Shown here: piece by piece, positions 31,925-44,711 of the stretch | Numbering within the stretch: the first letter of the stretch is position 1 | Layout of the letters: every line of letters begins with the position of its first letter | Assembly: GCF_004359215.1 (NCBI RefSeq) | Contig: NC_090610.1 | Coordinates: 276,996 to 340,995, forward strand | Direction of reading: 5' to 3' | DNA length: 64,000 nt | Origin: Bremia lactucae | Taxonomy: Eukaryota > Oomycota > Peronosporomycetes > Peronosporales > Peronosporaceae | The notes under the pieces: model-generated | What the model was told of the DNA's origin: nothing | The model's database searches: none | Seen by the model: the letters and a program-made list of their open reading frames with translations, nothing else | Made by a program: the position numbers and the translations under genes

Positions 31925-33235
31925 TAAGGTTAAAAAAAGCCTTCAAGAAAAAGAGGAACGCAGGCGTTTACCTAGAACTGTTCGGTTGACTTTGAACAAT
32001 TGTATTAAGGACCTGATGCACTTGATTCACAAAAAAGCTTCATTAGACCAGTCTGGCGTAAACACAATGCAATTGGTGTGAATCCTTAGTCAATTCAAGA
32101 TGCCGTGATTGAAAAAAATGATCTTCTCAGCATGTGCCAATAATTGCTCGAGCAGCGCGTCTTCTACACCAACTTCATGCTTTACAACTATGCCGCGGTT
32201 GGTCCTCTTTAAGAGCAACTTAACTCGTTGGTCTGGTAGGACCATTGATCGATATCAACTTTCATTTTTGACTCATCCAGACTTCACAAGTCTAGTGACG
32301 ACAAAACGGAATTCTTCATTGATACCGTTTCCAGCATCGACGGTACACATGTAAGCGGGCAAAGGATGTCACTCCTTCGTTCCAAGCTTGGGAAGCATTC
32401 GTACAGAGTGATCGTAGCACCGGCCGCGAGGTCTGGCATGAAAACCCGGTTTATTCTCCGTGACCGGTTCGATAAAAAAACCGTAAGCGGTGCACGCTTG
32501 AAGCCGCACCGATTGTTTAAAGAGGCATGAATACCTTGCCTCTCGTGGGGGAGTGATGCCATGCTGATTTAAAGGCGCAGGTCATGCCTCAAGGAGGCAT
32601 TGTCCCTTGAAAAACCACATTGAAGGGCGATCATTTCTTGTGAGATGCGCAAAAGATTGAAAACTTACGAGCGCGGGAAGCGCTCGTTTTCTGATGGACC
32701 CTCTGTCTAGGAAAATTAGTCTTGTCGTACTGTGCGACGAGACTCGGAACGTCCATCTTCAATTGGAAACAAGGTTCTCAACGACCATGCGAGGTGGATA
32801 CCCCTGCCAACGAACGAAGTAATTCGCTCGAACCCTTTTCACCTAGCGGTGGTTTAGGAGGCGTTCAACAAGGAAACGCTTTTCACCACTCGAATCCGTC
32901 AATGAATGTGGAGAGGAAGTAAAAATCGGGTCGTCTCGTTCGCCAAACACGTGACTTAGATCGTGTCGTCCATTATTTACGGGAGGACATGGAACAATTC
33001 TGTCGTCGCTGAAACGCGACGACGGTTGACGGTATTTCCCTCGAACAGTTGCAGAACGATGCGCAAGTTGCGGTCGAACAACTTGCGAATGAAAGGACAC
33101 ACGGACCGATATACTTGAGCAGTAATTTACTGCCCACATTCGTCACTACATGTTTTGGAAGGTTTCCGTATCCAGTAGGACTAGATCGTGAACTTTAAAT
33201 GAATGAGCGTTTAAGCTCCTGCCTGAGGGCCATTT
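31925..33235 (+). pseudogene. Probable antisense ORF remnant of family B element, copy 4
   Basis: Plus-strand protein-like pieces in changing frames: FFIDTVSSIDGTHVSGQRM..SLLRSKLGKHSYRVIVAP (about 32310-32420), EVDTPANERSNSLEPFSP (32790-32845) and VVHYLREDMEQFCRR..SLEQLQNDAQVAVEQLANER (32962-33095). They lie at the 3' side of a minus-strand pol, exactly where the antisense ORF sits in the other copies, but do not overlap the parts of that ORF seen elsewhere. The assignment is therefore from position and coding character only. Confidence 0.35.
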
Positions 33236-33249
33236 CTGTCGATCCACCG

Positions 33250-34270
33250 CATGAGCGATGAAAATTTTGTACGAAACGAACCACAGTTTCTCTACTTTGC
33301 AGAAATTCTCCTGCTGACAGGTTTTGTTTTTGTCTTCAGTGCGATAGATTGCACGGCGGAGATGTCATTCTCCTCTTTACTGAGAGCATTATTGTTCTAG
33401 AAAATGTTTTTGGTTTTGTTCCTGAGTCTTTTAGCATCGTTATCAAGGCCAGCAATAACATTATTGGAATTGCTGAGTTTGGCCACATTACCGTTGATTA
33501 GATCAACATTGGTATCTTTCATATTGACCTTAGGGCTAATGCGTGATGAGCAAGAGCTAGAAGGTTCTTTGCTCGTGCGAGTCCTCCCCTAATATAAGAG
33601 ATACTCCTATACAAGGTGTGTATGAGAGGATGGCTTAAACCGTTCACAAAAAACGGTGTATGCTTTGTAGAAGGATGCACTGTATTGTTTATGGCAAATT
33701 CTACCATCGGCAAGAACTCGCCTCAAATCTAAGAAGAATGGACGTTTCCGCGAAGTATCTCTTCGAGACTACGGTTTGCCCGCTCCGTCGGACGATCTGT
33801 TTCAGGATTGTTAAAAGTTGACATTTTGAACTGCCTTTTAGTGATTTAAACAAAATTTGAAAAACCTCCGCCGTTGATCTAGAGACTCTATTTAAGACCA
33901 GTTCGGAAGGTAATCCATGGAGTCGAAATAGCGTGTCAACAAAGACACAAGCACAGCCTTTGGATGTGATCGACTTTAGGACGGCACCAAGATGTACCAT
34001 CTTGCTAAAACGGTCAACAAAAACAAGAATATTATTATTTTTGTGGGTGTCTTCGGGGAATTCGATGACGAAGTCCATAGATACGGACTGCCAACACTCT
34101 ATCGGAACAGGCAGAACGGAGCACGGGGTGAAGCACAAGGCTTCATTCGATGACAAACTTCGCAAGCAGGTATGTACTTGCGGACGAGCTCATAGTGGCG
34201 TGGCCAGTAGAAGTCCGACTTATCCTGAGATAAGTCTTCACACGTCCACGATGCCCACTCGTTTGTCCAT
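33250..34270 (-). pseudogene. Integrase and tail of the second minus-strand family B element
   Basis: Minus strand: MPMVEFAINNTVHPSTKHTPFFVNG at the C-terminal side (33519-33713), VDRFSKMVHLGAVLKSI and VFVDTLFRLHGLPSELV (33900-34030), and CQSVSMDFVIEFPEDT near 34070-34110. The catalytic regions are damaged (DRDPRF reads NRVSRS). Clearly diverged from 24.5-25.2 kb, unlike the RT part. Confidence 0.65.
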
Positions 34271-35960
34271 CGTGACACTCATACATGACGCGCAAACGCA
34301 AATCATTGTGGGTAGGGACGACGACACGTGGAGTGTAGCCACAACGGCTGTGTGGTACAGTAAGCCGTTGCGTGTTGTGTATCGATTGGATGACGATCGA
34401 TATAAAGCCGGCAATTTTTGAAAAGATTTTTTGGATGGAGTCATGAGATGATCCATTAAACGCAGAAGGTCTTTATCTTCTGTGGAGGTTTTCTTTATGT
34501 CATCAAAAAAGGTTGATGACGGAACACTTGAAATGAGTGTTGCAACAGTGGGATTATTTCCACTGTTGGAATGCGCAGCTGGCTTGAAATCAGGTCGGCG
34601 TGATAATGCATCAGCGACGACATTAAGTCGTCCTGGTTTACATTCCACGGAGGAATTATACTTCGTGAAGAAGGATAGCCACCTCGCCATTCTTTGCGAG
34701 AGGTGTGGGCTGTTTACAGCCGTGCGTAATGACGCATAGTCCGTAGATACGATGAACGGTCTAGATAGACTCTAAATTTAGCCAGTGCATATTTCATGGC
34801 AAAGAGTTTTTTGTCATGCACTGGGTAATTGCATTCAGCTGGTTGTAGCTGACGCGATTGCATCAAGCTTTGTTTGACACCTTCAAAGAAACGCCGACAA
34901 TCAGCGTTCCATAACTATTTCTCGTTTGTTGTCAAGAGACGAGAGAGATGAATTGTCATCCTGGCATAATTGCGTGAGTACTTGTGCAAGTACGCCGCTA
35001 GCCCAAAATGCTTTCTAAGCCTCTTGATATCGACTGGAACTGGCCAGTCGGTGATTGCCTTGATCTTTTCGGGATCAGGGCGCACGCCGTGTTTACCGAC
35101 GATGAACGCAAGAAGTGGTAGTTCGCTTGCAGCGAATATACACTTCTTGAGATCAGCGTACAACTTATGCTTTCGCATAAGTAAGAGATCCTGGCGAACG
35201 TGAGTTTTATGAACTTCCACGTCCGTCTTTCCATCCATGGCCCGGCTATGGACGAATACATCGTCGAAATAACTCGGTCCGAGTTCTCGCACCGGTCTCA
35301 ACAGATTCGTTACGCATCTGTTACATGGTTGCAGGGGCATTACTAAGCCCCTGTGGCATTACTAGCCATTTCCAGAGCATCCCACTGGGAGTGCTCACTG
35401 CTGTGTATGGGATATCCCGTTCACGCATAAGGATCTGGTAAAATCCATCCATCAGATCCATAGACATAAGGTGGTACTCTTAGACATACCATCTATGATT
35501 ACGTCTTTTCTAGGTATCGGCGTTTGAGCCGGTACCATTGCAGCATTCAATTAATTGAATGCGTGCACTATCCGCCAGCCTCCTGTGACCTTTCGCACAC
35601 AGAAGGACGGAGAGCTATGTAAGGAAGTTGACTCCTTACATGGCCCGCTTTTAATCGATCGATAAATAATTTATCGATAGAACACAAGAACTTGCTCACG
35701 AGGCAGTGGCCACTGCTTCATGACACATCAAGGACACTATCGTCCATTGATGAGCTGCTGAGAACCCGTTCGTTCTCTGCAAAAATTACCGCTGACCGAA
35801 TATCGGTTACGTATTCGTCCTCTGTGACGAGTACGCAGATCTGCTTGATTTTATTACCATGCAGATCTCTCAGAACCGCTTAGGTTCTAGGGTTGGTAAT
35901 TGAGTTATCTCCGAAGTTAACTTCGGCGGCGCATACAGATCAAGAGTCGAAGCGCCTACT
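34238..35960 (-). pseudogene. RNase H and reverse transcriptase of the second minus-strand family B element
   Basis: RNase H (ARWLSFFTKYNSSVECKPG..., 34238-34690) and RT (SYFDDVFVHS near 35246-35275; region 34915-35340). From 34490 to 35871 the DNA is the same as 25409-26790 as far as I can see, including the lesions; beyond that only scattered differences to about 36675. Confidence 0.7.
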
Positions 35961-36830
35961 CTTGATCCTTTATTAACCAAGACATTTAATGTCTCGGTTT
36001 CTTCCTGGGATTTGTCCACAGGCTGCCGAGGGATTAATCCCCCGGGATCTTGAAGTCTAGTTACTTCAACTATTTGAGGAGTTTTCTTCTCAAGTACGTG
36101 GGGACCTCTTCCCTCAAAGTCTTCCGAGTGTGATTGCGCTATCACAGTCGAATCCTCTACGGTCAACTCTCTACTCGACCTAGGATTATCATGTTGTCCC
36201 TTTGGGGCAACCGGTATACTCCTTGAATGTCGTCCGCTAGGCGTACATTCATATCTCAATCCACTCGACTTCTTCGAGTGGTGGACCTTGGGCGCTGCCT
36301 GTGCATTAGCACAGCCGCCGGCAGCTGACTCCACATTGTGATTGGTAATCACACTGTGATCTTGTGCAGTTGTACTAACGACCGTACCACAAGTGAGGCC
36401 ATCGCACTCACTCGTAGTACATCCACACGCTTGTGGACGCTCCAAGACGTTCATCAGATGACCATCTGATGAACTAGTAGCAGGCATCTTTACGGATCGA
36501 TGCTGCCAGCTGATTCTTGGCTCATGTTTTCTGAGCAAAGGTAAACCTACGATGACATAAATTTGTCCAAATCCAGTACGATAAAATCATCGTCGTACTG
36601 TAAATCTTTTAACGTATAGTGAAATTTCACTACGCGTTTCATTACTGTTATCGATGCGCCTGTCGCTAGACGCACCGTCATCCTCGTTGGAGGGATGTCG
36701 CGCTCAACATATTTGAGCCTACGACCCTCTAGCGACTGCCGACGAATAAAGTTATTCGACCCACAGTCCAGTAGGGCTCTAAGTGACAAATCATTTGTCA
36801 CTTATCCCTCATCAAGGTGATGAGGGATAC
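35870..36830 (-). pseudogene. Protease and spacer region of the second minus-strand family B element
   Basis: ALLDCGSNNFIRRQSLEGRRLKYVERDIPP (36690-36785) carries the retropepsin-like D-x-G motif as DCG; then VRLATGASITVMKRVVKF. The DLDDKF segment is frameshifted near 36553-36565, separating it from the spacer ORF (35870-36538). Confidence 0.65.
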
Positions 36831-36941
36831 CTCATCGCCAGGTGCAGAGACACATAATGATTGTGTGCCTGGAGTAGCTTTTGTCAAGAGATTTGCAAAT
36901 TATCTTGAGGTTGCTAGGTCATCAGTACGGCGTTGTTCCCC

Positions 36942-37862
36942 CTACTGACCCCGATCATTTTTTGGCGGTCCGCCTCGTTGTTGCAATTTCGCAACAACGT
37001 CGAACCCGCGACCGTTGCCATTTTTGGCACTCGGTCCATAATTACGTTCAGTACCTTTCGGTGCTAGGCGTGGGGCACTACACTCATGAGCGTAGTGTCC
37101 TAATTTTTGGCAGCGATGGCATTTCTGCAATCGCTTATTGCTTGAAAAGCGAGGCCTCTCGCTTTCGACGTGAGAGAGGTCCATGGGTTCTGGACCTCCT
37201 AACTCGTGTCGTCTTGGGGGACGATACGATGACGAACTAGCTTGAGCCCATCTCAAGCTAAAGTCCTCCTGTTCCGCAACGGATACTGCTCTTCAAGCTT
37301 ATCCAGTTCCAAGCGGAACAGGTGAATCTTTACGGGGCCATCCGTAAGACCATGCATGAGCACTGTAATCAACGTGTGTTCATGAACTGGGTTGCTCGTG
37401 ATACAACTCGCTTAGAGGCGTATGTGCTGGGCATAAGCGTGAACATCACGCTTGGCTTGCTTGAGTTTCAGAAGCTCTGAACGAGCTCTGGACTCAGCCC
37501 TAGGCGGTGCAAACGTCAGTTTGAGCCGGCCTTTAAAAGCCTTAAGCGACCTAAAGACATATGGGTCGCGCAACTTAAGGCCTAGTGGCCAAGTTTTGGC
37601 ACGACCTATCAAATTTGACTGAGCAAATACGACTTGCATTTGCTCGATGCCGACGATGTGACGAGCCCGTATGGCATCGTCCAACTCGACGAACCAGCTT
37701 AAGAGGGAGTCTTTTTCGACTCCCTTATACTTAGAGATGTCTATCTGTAACGTCTTGGGACGACGCGTGTGCGTCGTCTCAGGTACAGGGGTCTGAACCT
37801 CATGTAACCTCAACAGTTCTGCCTGTTGAGAGCCTTGCTGATTAAGCAAAGCTACCTTTTTC
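36942..37862 (-). pseudogene. Gag of the second minus-strand family B element
   Basis: Capsid-like part 37412-37849 (RRPKTLQIDISKYKGVE..SLLSWFVELDDAI, then YVFRSLKAFKGRLKLTF) ends at an in-frame TAA after AYAQHIRL; the same stop is present at 49828. The nucleocapsid part 36942-37256 has the CCHC knuckle CHRCQKLGHYAHEC. The gag N-terminus is cut at about 37862, where a plus-strand remnant begins. Confidence 0.7.
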
Positions 37863-37869
37863 TTCGCTT

Positions 37870-39172
37870 CGCCAAGTATATGTTGTATGAACTAGATTTG
37901 GATGACAAATTTGATGTCATCCTTACAAAAACATGACTCAGAAAGTACGAGCCATGCATCAATTGACTGCCTCTTCTTCATCAGGTGGCCATCTGATGAG
38001 CGTCTTGGCGTCCACAAGCATGCGGATATCCTACGAGTGAGTGCGATGGCCTCAATCGTGGTTCGGTTGTTTGCACGGCTGCACAAGACCTCAGTGTGAT
38101 TACCCATCACGCTGTGGAGCTAGTTCTTAAAGCTGTATACAAGTACAGGCAGCGTCGAAGTTCGACCACTTGAATAAGTTGAGTGGTACGAAGCAGAGAT
38201 GCTTGCTTGGAAAGCAACATTCAAGAGAACATTCAACGCCTGTATATAGGAGACAGTGCGAAAGTCCTAGATCGACTGGCAAGTCGATCGTAGAGGATTT
38301 CGCTGTGGTTGCGCAACCAAGGCTAGAAGCAGTTGGGGAGGATACTTCTCAGATAAATCTTGAGGGAATAGGTCCCCAAGAATCTACAAGAATACGCCCC
38401 TAAAACCCTGTGGTCATAGGTTCCCAAGTATCCTTGAAAATAAGTGTTAAAGAAGAATCTGAGACATTAAATATCTTAACAAACACCGGATCAAGTGTAG
38501 GCGCTTATAAATTTGATCTGATGCGCCTCCAAGGTTAGCTTCGGAGATAACTCAACTGCCAACGCTTGAACCGAATCGGTTCTTGGGTGATCTGCCTAGT
38601 GGTTAAGTCAAGCAGCGTAGTGGCAAAGTCAAGCATCTGCGTACTTGTCACATATGACAAATTACGTGGCCGACATCGGTCGGCAATATAATTTCCTGAG
38701 AACGAACGGGTTCTCAGCAGCTCATCGATGAGCGAAAGTGTCCTCGTCGAGAAGCCTCAGATGAAACGTTTACGCCCATTGTTGGGAGACTTTGAAGACG
38801 AATCCTATATAAAAGGATTTGATCGAGTTAAAGAATGTATTCCCTGAATCCGTACCGTGCGAGTTGCCGAAGGATAAAGGCACTCGACACGAAATTGACC
38901 TGATACCAGGTTCGAAATACTATGTGGCCTATATATTGCCTTGTGAACATCCATTGCCGGCACACGCCTTGTGCGTAAATCGTGACTTTAATAGCCTCTC
39001 TAGTATGAGTTGTGCGAAAGTCGCAAGGTTGTCAATGGGTGAAGCCTAATTCTTTGTCCCGTGCTCCGTTACAACCTTTGCTTGTTGCGGCAGAGTGTTG
39101 GCAGTCGAGGTAAATGGATTTCATCTTCGGAATTCCCGAAAGTGCTCACAGGAATAATGAATTCTTAGGGAT
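37870..39172 (+). pseudogene. Degenerate plus-strand pol fragment, family B-like
   Basis: Spacer segments around the SSDGHLMSVLASTSMRISYE-like reading at 37970-38035, then sequence collinear with 17836-18400 (38190-38770), then the RT start DKGTRHEIDLIPGSKYYVAYILP (38870-38940). From about 39050 a short integrase piece follows and then the LTR at 39173. The copy is internally deleted and full of stops. Confidence 0.55.
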
Positions 39173-39605
39173 TGTAACGGGGCAGTGCCGACTTTAACTG
39201 CTTCAGTACAAGTCCATTTCGGACTGCTTCAGTGTGAGCAGTGCCTCATGTCACTCCACGTACACTAGTACGTGCAGATGAAGACTCTCTTTAAAACACT
39301 TGCTTTAAAGAGGGTTACAAGTAAACTATATTTAATATAATTAAGTTCTTCTGTATCTATCTATTTCATACTAACTTGAATTTATACTTATACGAAACAT
39401 GTAATAACGTCTTGTCTGTCTCTCTCTTTGCGCGCGTCCAGTGCTGACGGACCGCTGTGAAAATAGATATTAGGACCTATATCTACCAATGGATAAGCTT
39501 TCCGAACGTAAAGTGGTATTCTCCAAATACTATCTACCTGTTAGATAATATATTAATTCACAACCTTTAAGTGTTGATTTCATGTAACGATACACCCCAT
39601 TAGAG
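39173..39605 (-). repeat. Family B LTR
   Basis: It begins TGTAACGGGGCAGTGCC and ends CACCCCATTAGA (degenerate TTACA), about 433 bp, collinear with 12725-13212. It separates two plus-strand pol remnants, so it is probably a solo LTR or the edge of a rearranged copy. Confidence 0.75.
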
Positions 39606-40150
39606 GTATGTAGATTGTTTCATCAAGTAAGTACATCTTGTTGCAGTTCTGGATTCGATGGCAGCCGAAGGCTGTGCTTGTATTTTTTTCGACACAATGT
39701 TTTGACTCCATGGCTTATTGCATGGACTGGTTTCGGATTGAGATCCCCGACGTACGGCGGAGTTCTGTCAATTCGTGTTTGAATTACTAAGAACACATTT
39801 GACATCAACATCTGATTGTCCTCAACCGGGTGGTCTGACGAAACGTGCAAATCGTGTCCTCGATGAGATACTTCGAGATTACGTCCTCTCGTTTACGAAT
39901 TGGATTTAATTCTTTCCGATGGCAGTGTTGCCATCGTCAACTTGGATGCATGCATAAACGAAGTACACCATTTTTCATAAAATGCTTACGCCACCCACGC
40001 ATACCCATCTTGTTGAAGTGTGATTTCAGGTCAAGCGGAGGAGGGACTCGCTCAAGCAAAGACAGATCTGGCTCTTGCTCGTCACACATTAACTTAACAG
40101 GCAATGTAAACGATACCGATGTTGATCTAATAAATATCGAAAGAGAAAAA
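39606..40150 (+). pseudogene. Degenerate integrase fragment
   Basis: Plus-strand pieces correspond to SKMVHLVAVPESI (39610-39665), FRIEIPDVRRSSVNSC (39735-39780, from a DRDPRFT..FWQSVF region), and the C-terminal HTPFFI.CLRHPRIPILLK stretch (39962-40020). Several frames, no continuous ORF. Confidence 0.5.
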
Positions 40151-41443
40151 TAAAGCAATAACAATGACACTTTCACTAAAATGAAGAACAAATTTTTGCA
40201 GCGCACCGAGTGTACGAAAAAATGAGACAGTATGTGAAATCCTGCTGGCTCGACAAGTAGTGGTTCTTTTATTTACGACTCCACTGCTGATCGGTAGGAT
40301 AAAACGACACGTTGGTAAAATGGACGTGTGAATGCTTTTTTATTTCAAAGTCGACGATTTAATTCTACTGTCTACCTAAAATGTTGTGACAAATGTTGGC
40401 AACAATAGATAACTCCCCAACTATATCGGCCCGTTTCGTGTTGTGCATCGCCAAGGTAACGCATACACGATCGAGTTGCCTCGTACAATGTGCATGCATC
40501 CGGCGTTTTGGATTGGACGTTTCCGCCCGAACTACGAGTACGAAGTTTTTACCGGGCGTGAATTAAATTATTTGCATTCCAAAGCATACGCGAGAGGTTT
40601 GTGCTCCCAGGTTTGATGTTGGGCCCAATCCTTCAGGAATGCAATTTTCTCGGCGAGCTGTCGACAGCTCGTTGCGAAAGGCTTGAAGCACCCGTTCGTT
40701 CGCCAATCGGGCGATCGCAGACCCGCATCCGACCAGCGCAAAGACGCAGCGTCGTCGTCGTCAAGTCGTGACGTCGGTTGCGCTCATTATCCACGCCCTC
40801 CCGTTACCGCGGAGGAAGCGATTGCGATCATATCGCCTAACAGGCAGGCCCGTCTTATAAATCGGACCTAATTTATGCTCCTCCTCCACACCATTTTATG
40901 GTCATAAGCGATGTTAGCAGCCGAGCTATCATTCCTATTGATGTGATATTTTAGATCACTTCATTCTTGGGTGCACATTAATGTTGCCAGCATTGGTACC
41001 GTTACCGGAGTAATTACAAGATGACTCTTTTTCATTTGGTCGGGCGAACCCCTTTGCCAATATTTGTTTATTTGATATGCCACAACCTCTGGTTTGGCTA
41101 AAGTGGCCCCGGGTAATCCGGAAGCCTTTACAGATGTTTTGAGTTGAATGGGATGGTCCGAGTCATCGTGTACCTGCAACCGGAGTTACAGGCGGGTTGT
41201 CACCTGCAGCAGACCACTCGACATCCGCTGCATTTAATATTTAGTAGCTGCACACTGCCGTGAGCTGTTAGGCTGGTTGCCTTATAGGCATACCGCGTGG
41301 ACTTGTTAACCATGCGATGAATCAGTTGGAATGTCTTTAGAGACCAACATGGGCTCCCTTTCGTAGAGATGCTCAATAGGACCCTCGGTAAGAAAAAAAC
41401 AGTCCTTAAAGTGAGTGTTGGTTAAGGGGGTGATGCAAGGTGA
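40151..41443 (+). pseudogene. Decayed pol 3' end of another gypsy element
   Basis: A GPF/Y-like integrase tail (GPFRVVHRQGNAYTIELPRT then HPAFWIGRFRPNYE, 40430-40540) is followed by basic, Pro-rich sequence (40700-40870) and broken frames. A polypurine-like GTTAAGGGGGTGATG precedes an LTR-like start at 41444. Element family uncertain. Confidence 0.5.
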
Positions 41444-41562
41444 TATAACGCGATTGCTCGTTACATACATATTATTACATAGGAGCGGAATTATGAAGGA
41501 GAATATAAGATAATATTTTATTCTTAATATTGTCAATATTAATATACATAGTAGTATTGTGA
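41444..41562 (+). repeat. LTR-like fragment
   Basis: TATAACGCGATTGCTCGTTACA is a degenerate form of the TGTAACGGGGTGTATCGTTACA start shared by families B and C, just after a purine tract. Only about 120 bp can be followed. Confidence 0.4.
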
Positions 41563-41971
41563 CCTTTTCCGTTCAATAGTTGATTTAAGTCTTAAAAATT
41601 CGCCCCCATTTTGGTTAACGGCACCGCACTATTAAATAAGTATCATCAAATGATGTTCATCTGCGGCCAGTTTCAAAGTAAAGAAATATGGGTCGATAGA
41701 AACAAAAAAAATGGTCGATATAAATTGAAAAAATCGCGATTCGTATTGTCAGGATACCTGATTTAGAAATTTAAACCAATCATAATTTAGCATGTTTTCA
41801 CGTTTACTTTATATCTGTGGCCCTAGTTCTTTTGTCTGTGGCCGTAGTAGTTATGTCTGTGGCCATAGTCGCGGCCCTTTTTTAATGGGCAAAAAAAAAT
41901 ATTGAATAGTTATGTAATTATCCGTAATTTAACTCCAGCAACTTAGCCCTCGTGGATGTTGCTGGCAGCTC
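41563..41971. other. AT-rich intergenic region
   Basis: No ORF supported. Three near-repeats of TCTGTGGCC(A/G/C)TAGT occur at 41812-41875. It should contain the 3' end of the next minus-strand gene. Confidence 0.4.
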
Positions 41972-43210
41972 TCACTTGCCGATCATGTCTAAGGCCTGCT
42001 TGCTCTTTAGGGTTTGTACCTGTGAGAGATGCACTAGCCGTAGTTTCGACAGCTCTTTCTGTATGCCTGACAAAGCCGTGGGATTTACTACTCGACATTC
42101 TGCATAACGCTGTTGTAATAGCTGAATTTCGCGATATTGCTTCTGCATGAGGCGATGAAGCTGGAAAGAGTGCTCCATCTTTATCTGCTCTGCTGATTTA
42201 GCACCGCTTTGTGCTTGACCGCTGGCATTCTGAGGTCGCTGCATTTGATTAGATGCAAGGCGCCCTCTTGAAGCAGCTTGTTGTGCCTCTATGGTCTGCG
42301 TGGTATGTTTCTGGTGCTGTTGGGTCGGCGTTGGGCGCGCAATCAGCGTCAGCGCGTTAAAGGGAACTTGAAACAGGGCCTCATGTTCATCAATGTAGAC
42401 TGAATAAAGCTCTTGACCGTAAATTTGTGGAGCCGCAACAATTCGCCCTGTCTTACCTGCCAAGTTCCTTGCACCGCATGCGACCAAATCAGCAGTACTC
42501 TTGGATAATAGCCATGGGTCAGTGTCATATTTCAAAAGCCACAAAATACAAAAAATATATGCTGTCATACCCGAATAAGTACCGTCGTGCCTACGACATA
42601 GTCTGACCGTTTGGGCGGCTGCTGCTGGAGCTGAGCTTTCTTCATTTGCTGCTGATGCAGCTGCAACTGTGCGGCCGTCATGTGTCCAGGCGACGAGCTT
42701 GTTTCAGCCGATGTGGACGGAACAACTGACGACATCGGCACCGCTGCTGCAAGTTTCGGTGCTGGTTTCACCGCTACAGGCTGCGCCCTGGGCAGCATTG
42801 CTTGTAATTGCAGCACTGCCGCCGGATTAAACGTGGCAGTGGACTGCGCTGGCCGTGAAGTATAAAACCCGCCAGCCGTTAAAGGCTTGCCATTACTTGC
42901 AATGTTCGGGCGCTTTTTGCGACTAAGCACGGACTCATAGCCTTTGTACGCAACTTTAGCTCGTCGCATTAGATTGTATGTGCTACACGAGCAACACAAG
43001 AAGCCATGTAAAGACACAAGCAGTGTCGCTTACAGTCAGTGGTACTTACCGTAGCTTTGTGAGCTCTTCGTTAATGCAAACGACGTCGGCCACATGGCCA
43101 AAGTACTGCGCCGCACTCTTGGGCTCTACAGTGGCCAGCCGGCGCGTCACAAGACCTTGTAGGTGGCGTTGTGAAGGGACAGTGGAAGTCGTTCCGGGTG
43201 CGGCCATCAT
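41972..43210 (-). CDS. Unrecognised conserved-looking protein (3-exon model)
   Basis: Model complement(join(41972..42499, 42571..42982, 43050..43210)), 366 residues; introns of 71 and 67 bp with GT-AG ends and intact phase. The N-terminal block (GLVTRRLATVEPKSAAQYFGHVADVVCINEELTKL) looks like a small helical domain; the middle is Ala/Gln/Pro-rich; then comes a compact hydrophobic block spanning the second junction with VVGTTVLIRV and GKTGRIVAAPQIYGQELYSVYI, reminiscent of an SH3-like barrel; the C-terminus is a Gln-rich predicted coiled coil. Composition suggests a nuclear regulatory or chromatin-associated protein, but I do not recognise the family. The start could be either of two adjacent Met codons (43210 or 43207). 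It is divergent from VMA7. Confidence 0.7.
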
Positions 43211-43321
43211 AAAAAAAAACACTTTTTAATTTGTGACACCACAAAAAAAAAAATTAAATTAAATTAGTCACATAGTACGGATCCGCTGAATTTCCATTTC
43301 GCCTGTTAGGCTTCTGACCCC
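43211..43321. promoter_or_regulatory. Shared divergent promoter region
   Basis: Only 111 bp separate the start codons of the unknown gene and VMA7. It holds two poly-A runs and, at 43285-43302, GCTGAATTTCCATTTCGC, which loosely fits the oomycete GCTCATTYYNCAWTTT initiator on the plus strand. Confidence 0.4.
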
Positions 43322-43804
43322 ATGAGCGAGGGCACTAAACTCGTTGCTGTGATTGGTGACGAAGACACCGTCACGGGCTTTATTCTTGCGGGCATCGGTC
43401 ACCGAACGGCCGATGGGACCAATTTTCTCGTCGTCAAGCCTAGTGCGTGCCCTTTTTTCAAGGACAGTTTTTGTGAATAAGTTTTAAAGACCTGTCATCG
43501 AAATGGTGCTATAGCCACGCCAATTTCTGTTATCGAAGCAAGCTTTCGTTTGCTTTCTAGTCGTGACGACATTGCCATCATTCTTATAAACCAGCACGTA
43601 AGGAACATTTTGAACGCTTGTTTAAAAAGTCATATCATTCATTGTTTTCTGTTTGTGCAGGTGGCGGAGGAAATACGCCACCTTCTTAATACGTATGAGA
43701 AGACCATTCCCACGGTGCTTGAAATTCCAAGCAAGGACTTGCCTTACGATCCTGCAAAGGACTACATCATGAAGCGGGTGAATCTGATGCTCGGTGAATC
43801 TTAA
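43322..43804 (+). CDS. VMA7: V-type proton ATPase subunit F
   Basis: Model join(43322..43442, 43515..43597, 43661..43804), 115 residues, the usual length for the subunit; introns of 72 and 63 bp. The protein opens with KLVAVIGDEDTVTGFILAGIGHR, continues with FLVVKP.TPISVIEASFRLLSSRDDIAIILINQH, and ends with VLEIPSKDLPYDPAKDYI, all hallmark segments of V-ATPase F. Subunit F is part of the central rotor stalk of V1 and couples ATP hydrolysis to proton pumping into vacuoles and endosomes. It is convergent with ARF1 217 bp downstream. Confidence 0.93.
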
Positions 43805-44021
43805 TAAGTGGGAGGTGATAGGAATCGTTGTGGCATAAAGTTAAAAAATTCCCTCACGCTGACTTGAGCGAAGCAATAAACGTATTAATTGGACACAGTA
43901 TAATGTAACAATAGTCGCTTAGTAATCAATACATTCACTATTACATGGCGGTGGGATTTTTATGTATTCTCTTATCTCTCCGTTTGCATCAGCTTCTTAT
44001 TCGCCCGAATAAAAAGCAATA

Positions 44022-44707
<686 letters not shown>

Positions 44708-44711
44708 CTAG

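Noticed and set aside
39173..39605. 5' or 3' LTR of a specific neighbouring element
   Set aside because: Orientation is opposite to both flanking plus-strand remnants, so it was left unassigned.
41812..41875. Tandem repeat or satellite
   Set aside because: Only three imperfect units; too short to call an array.
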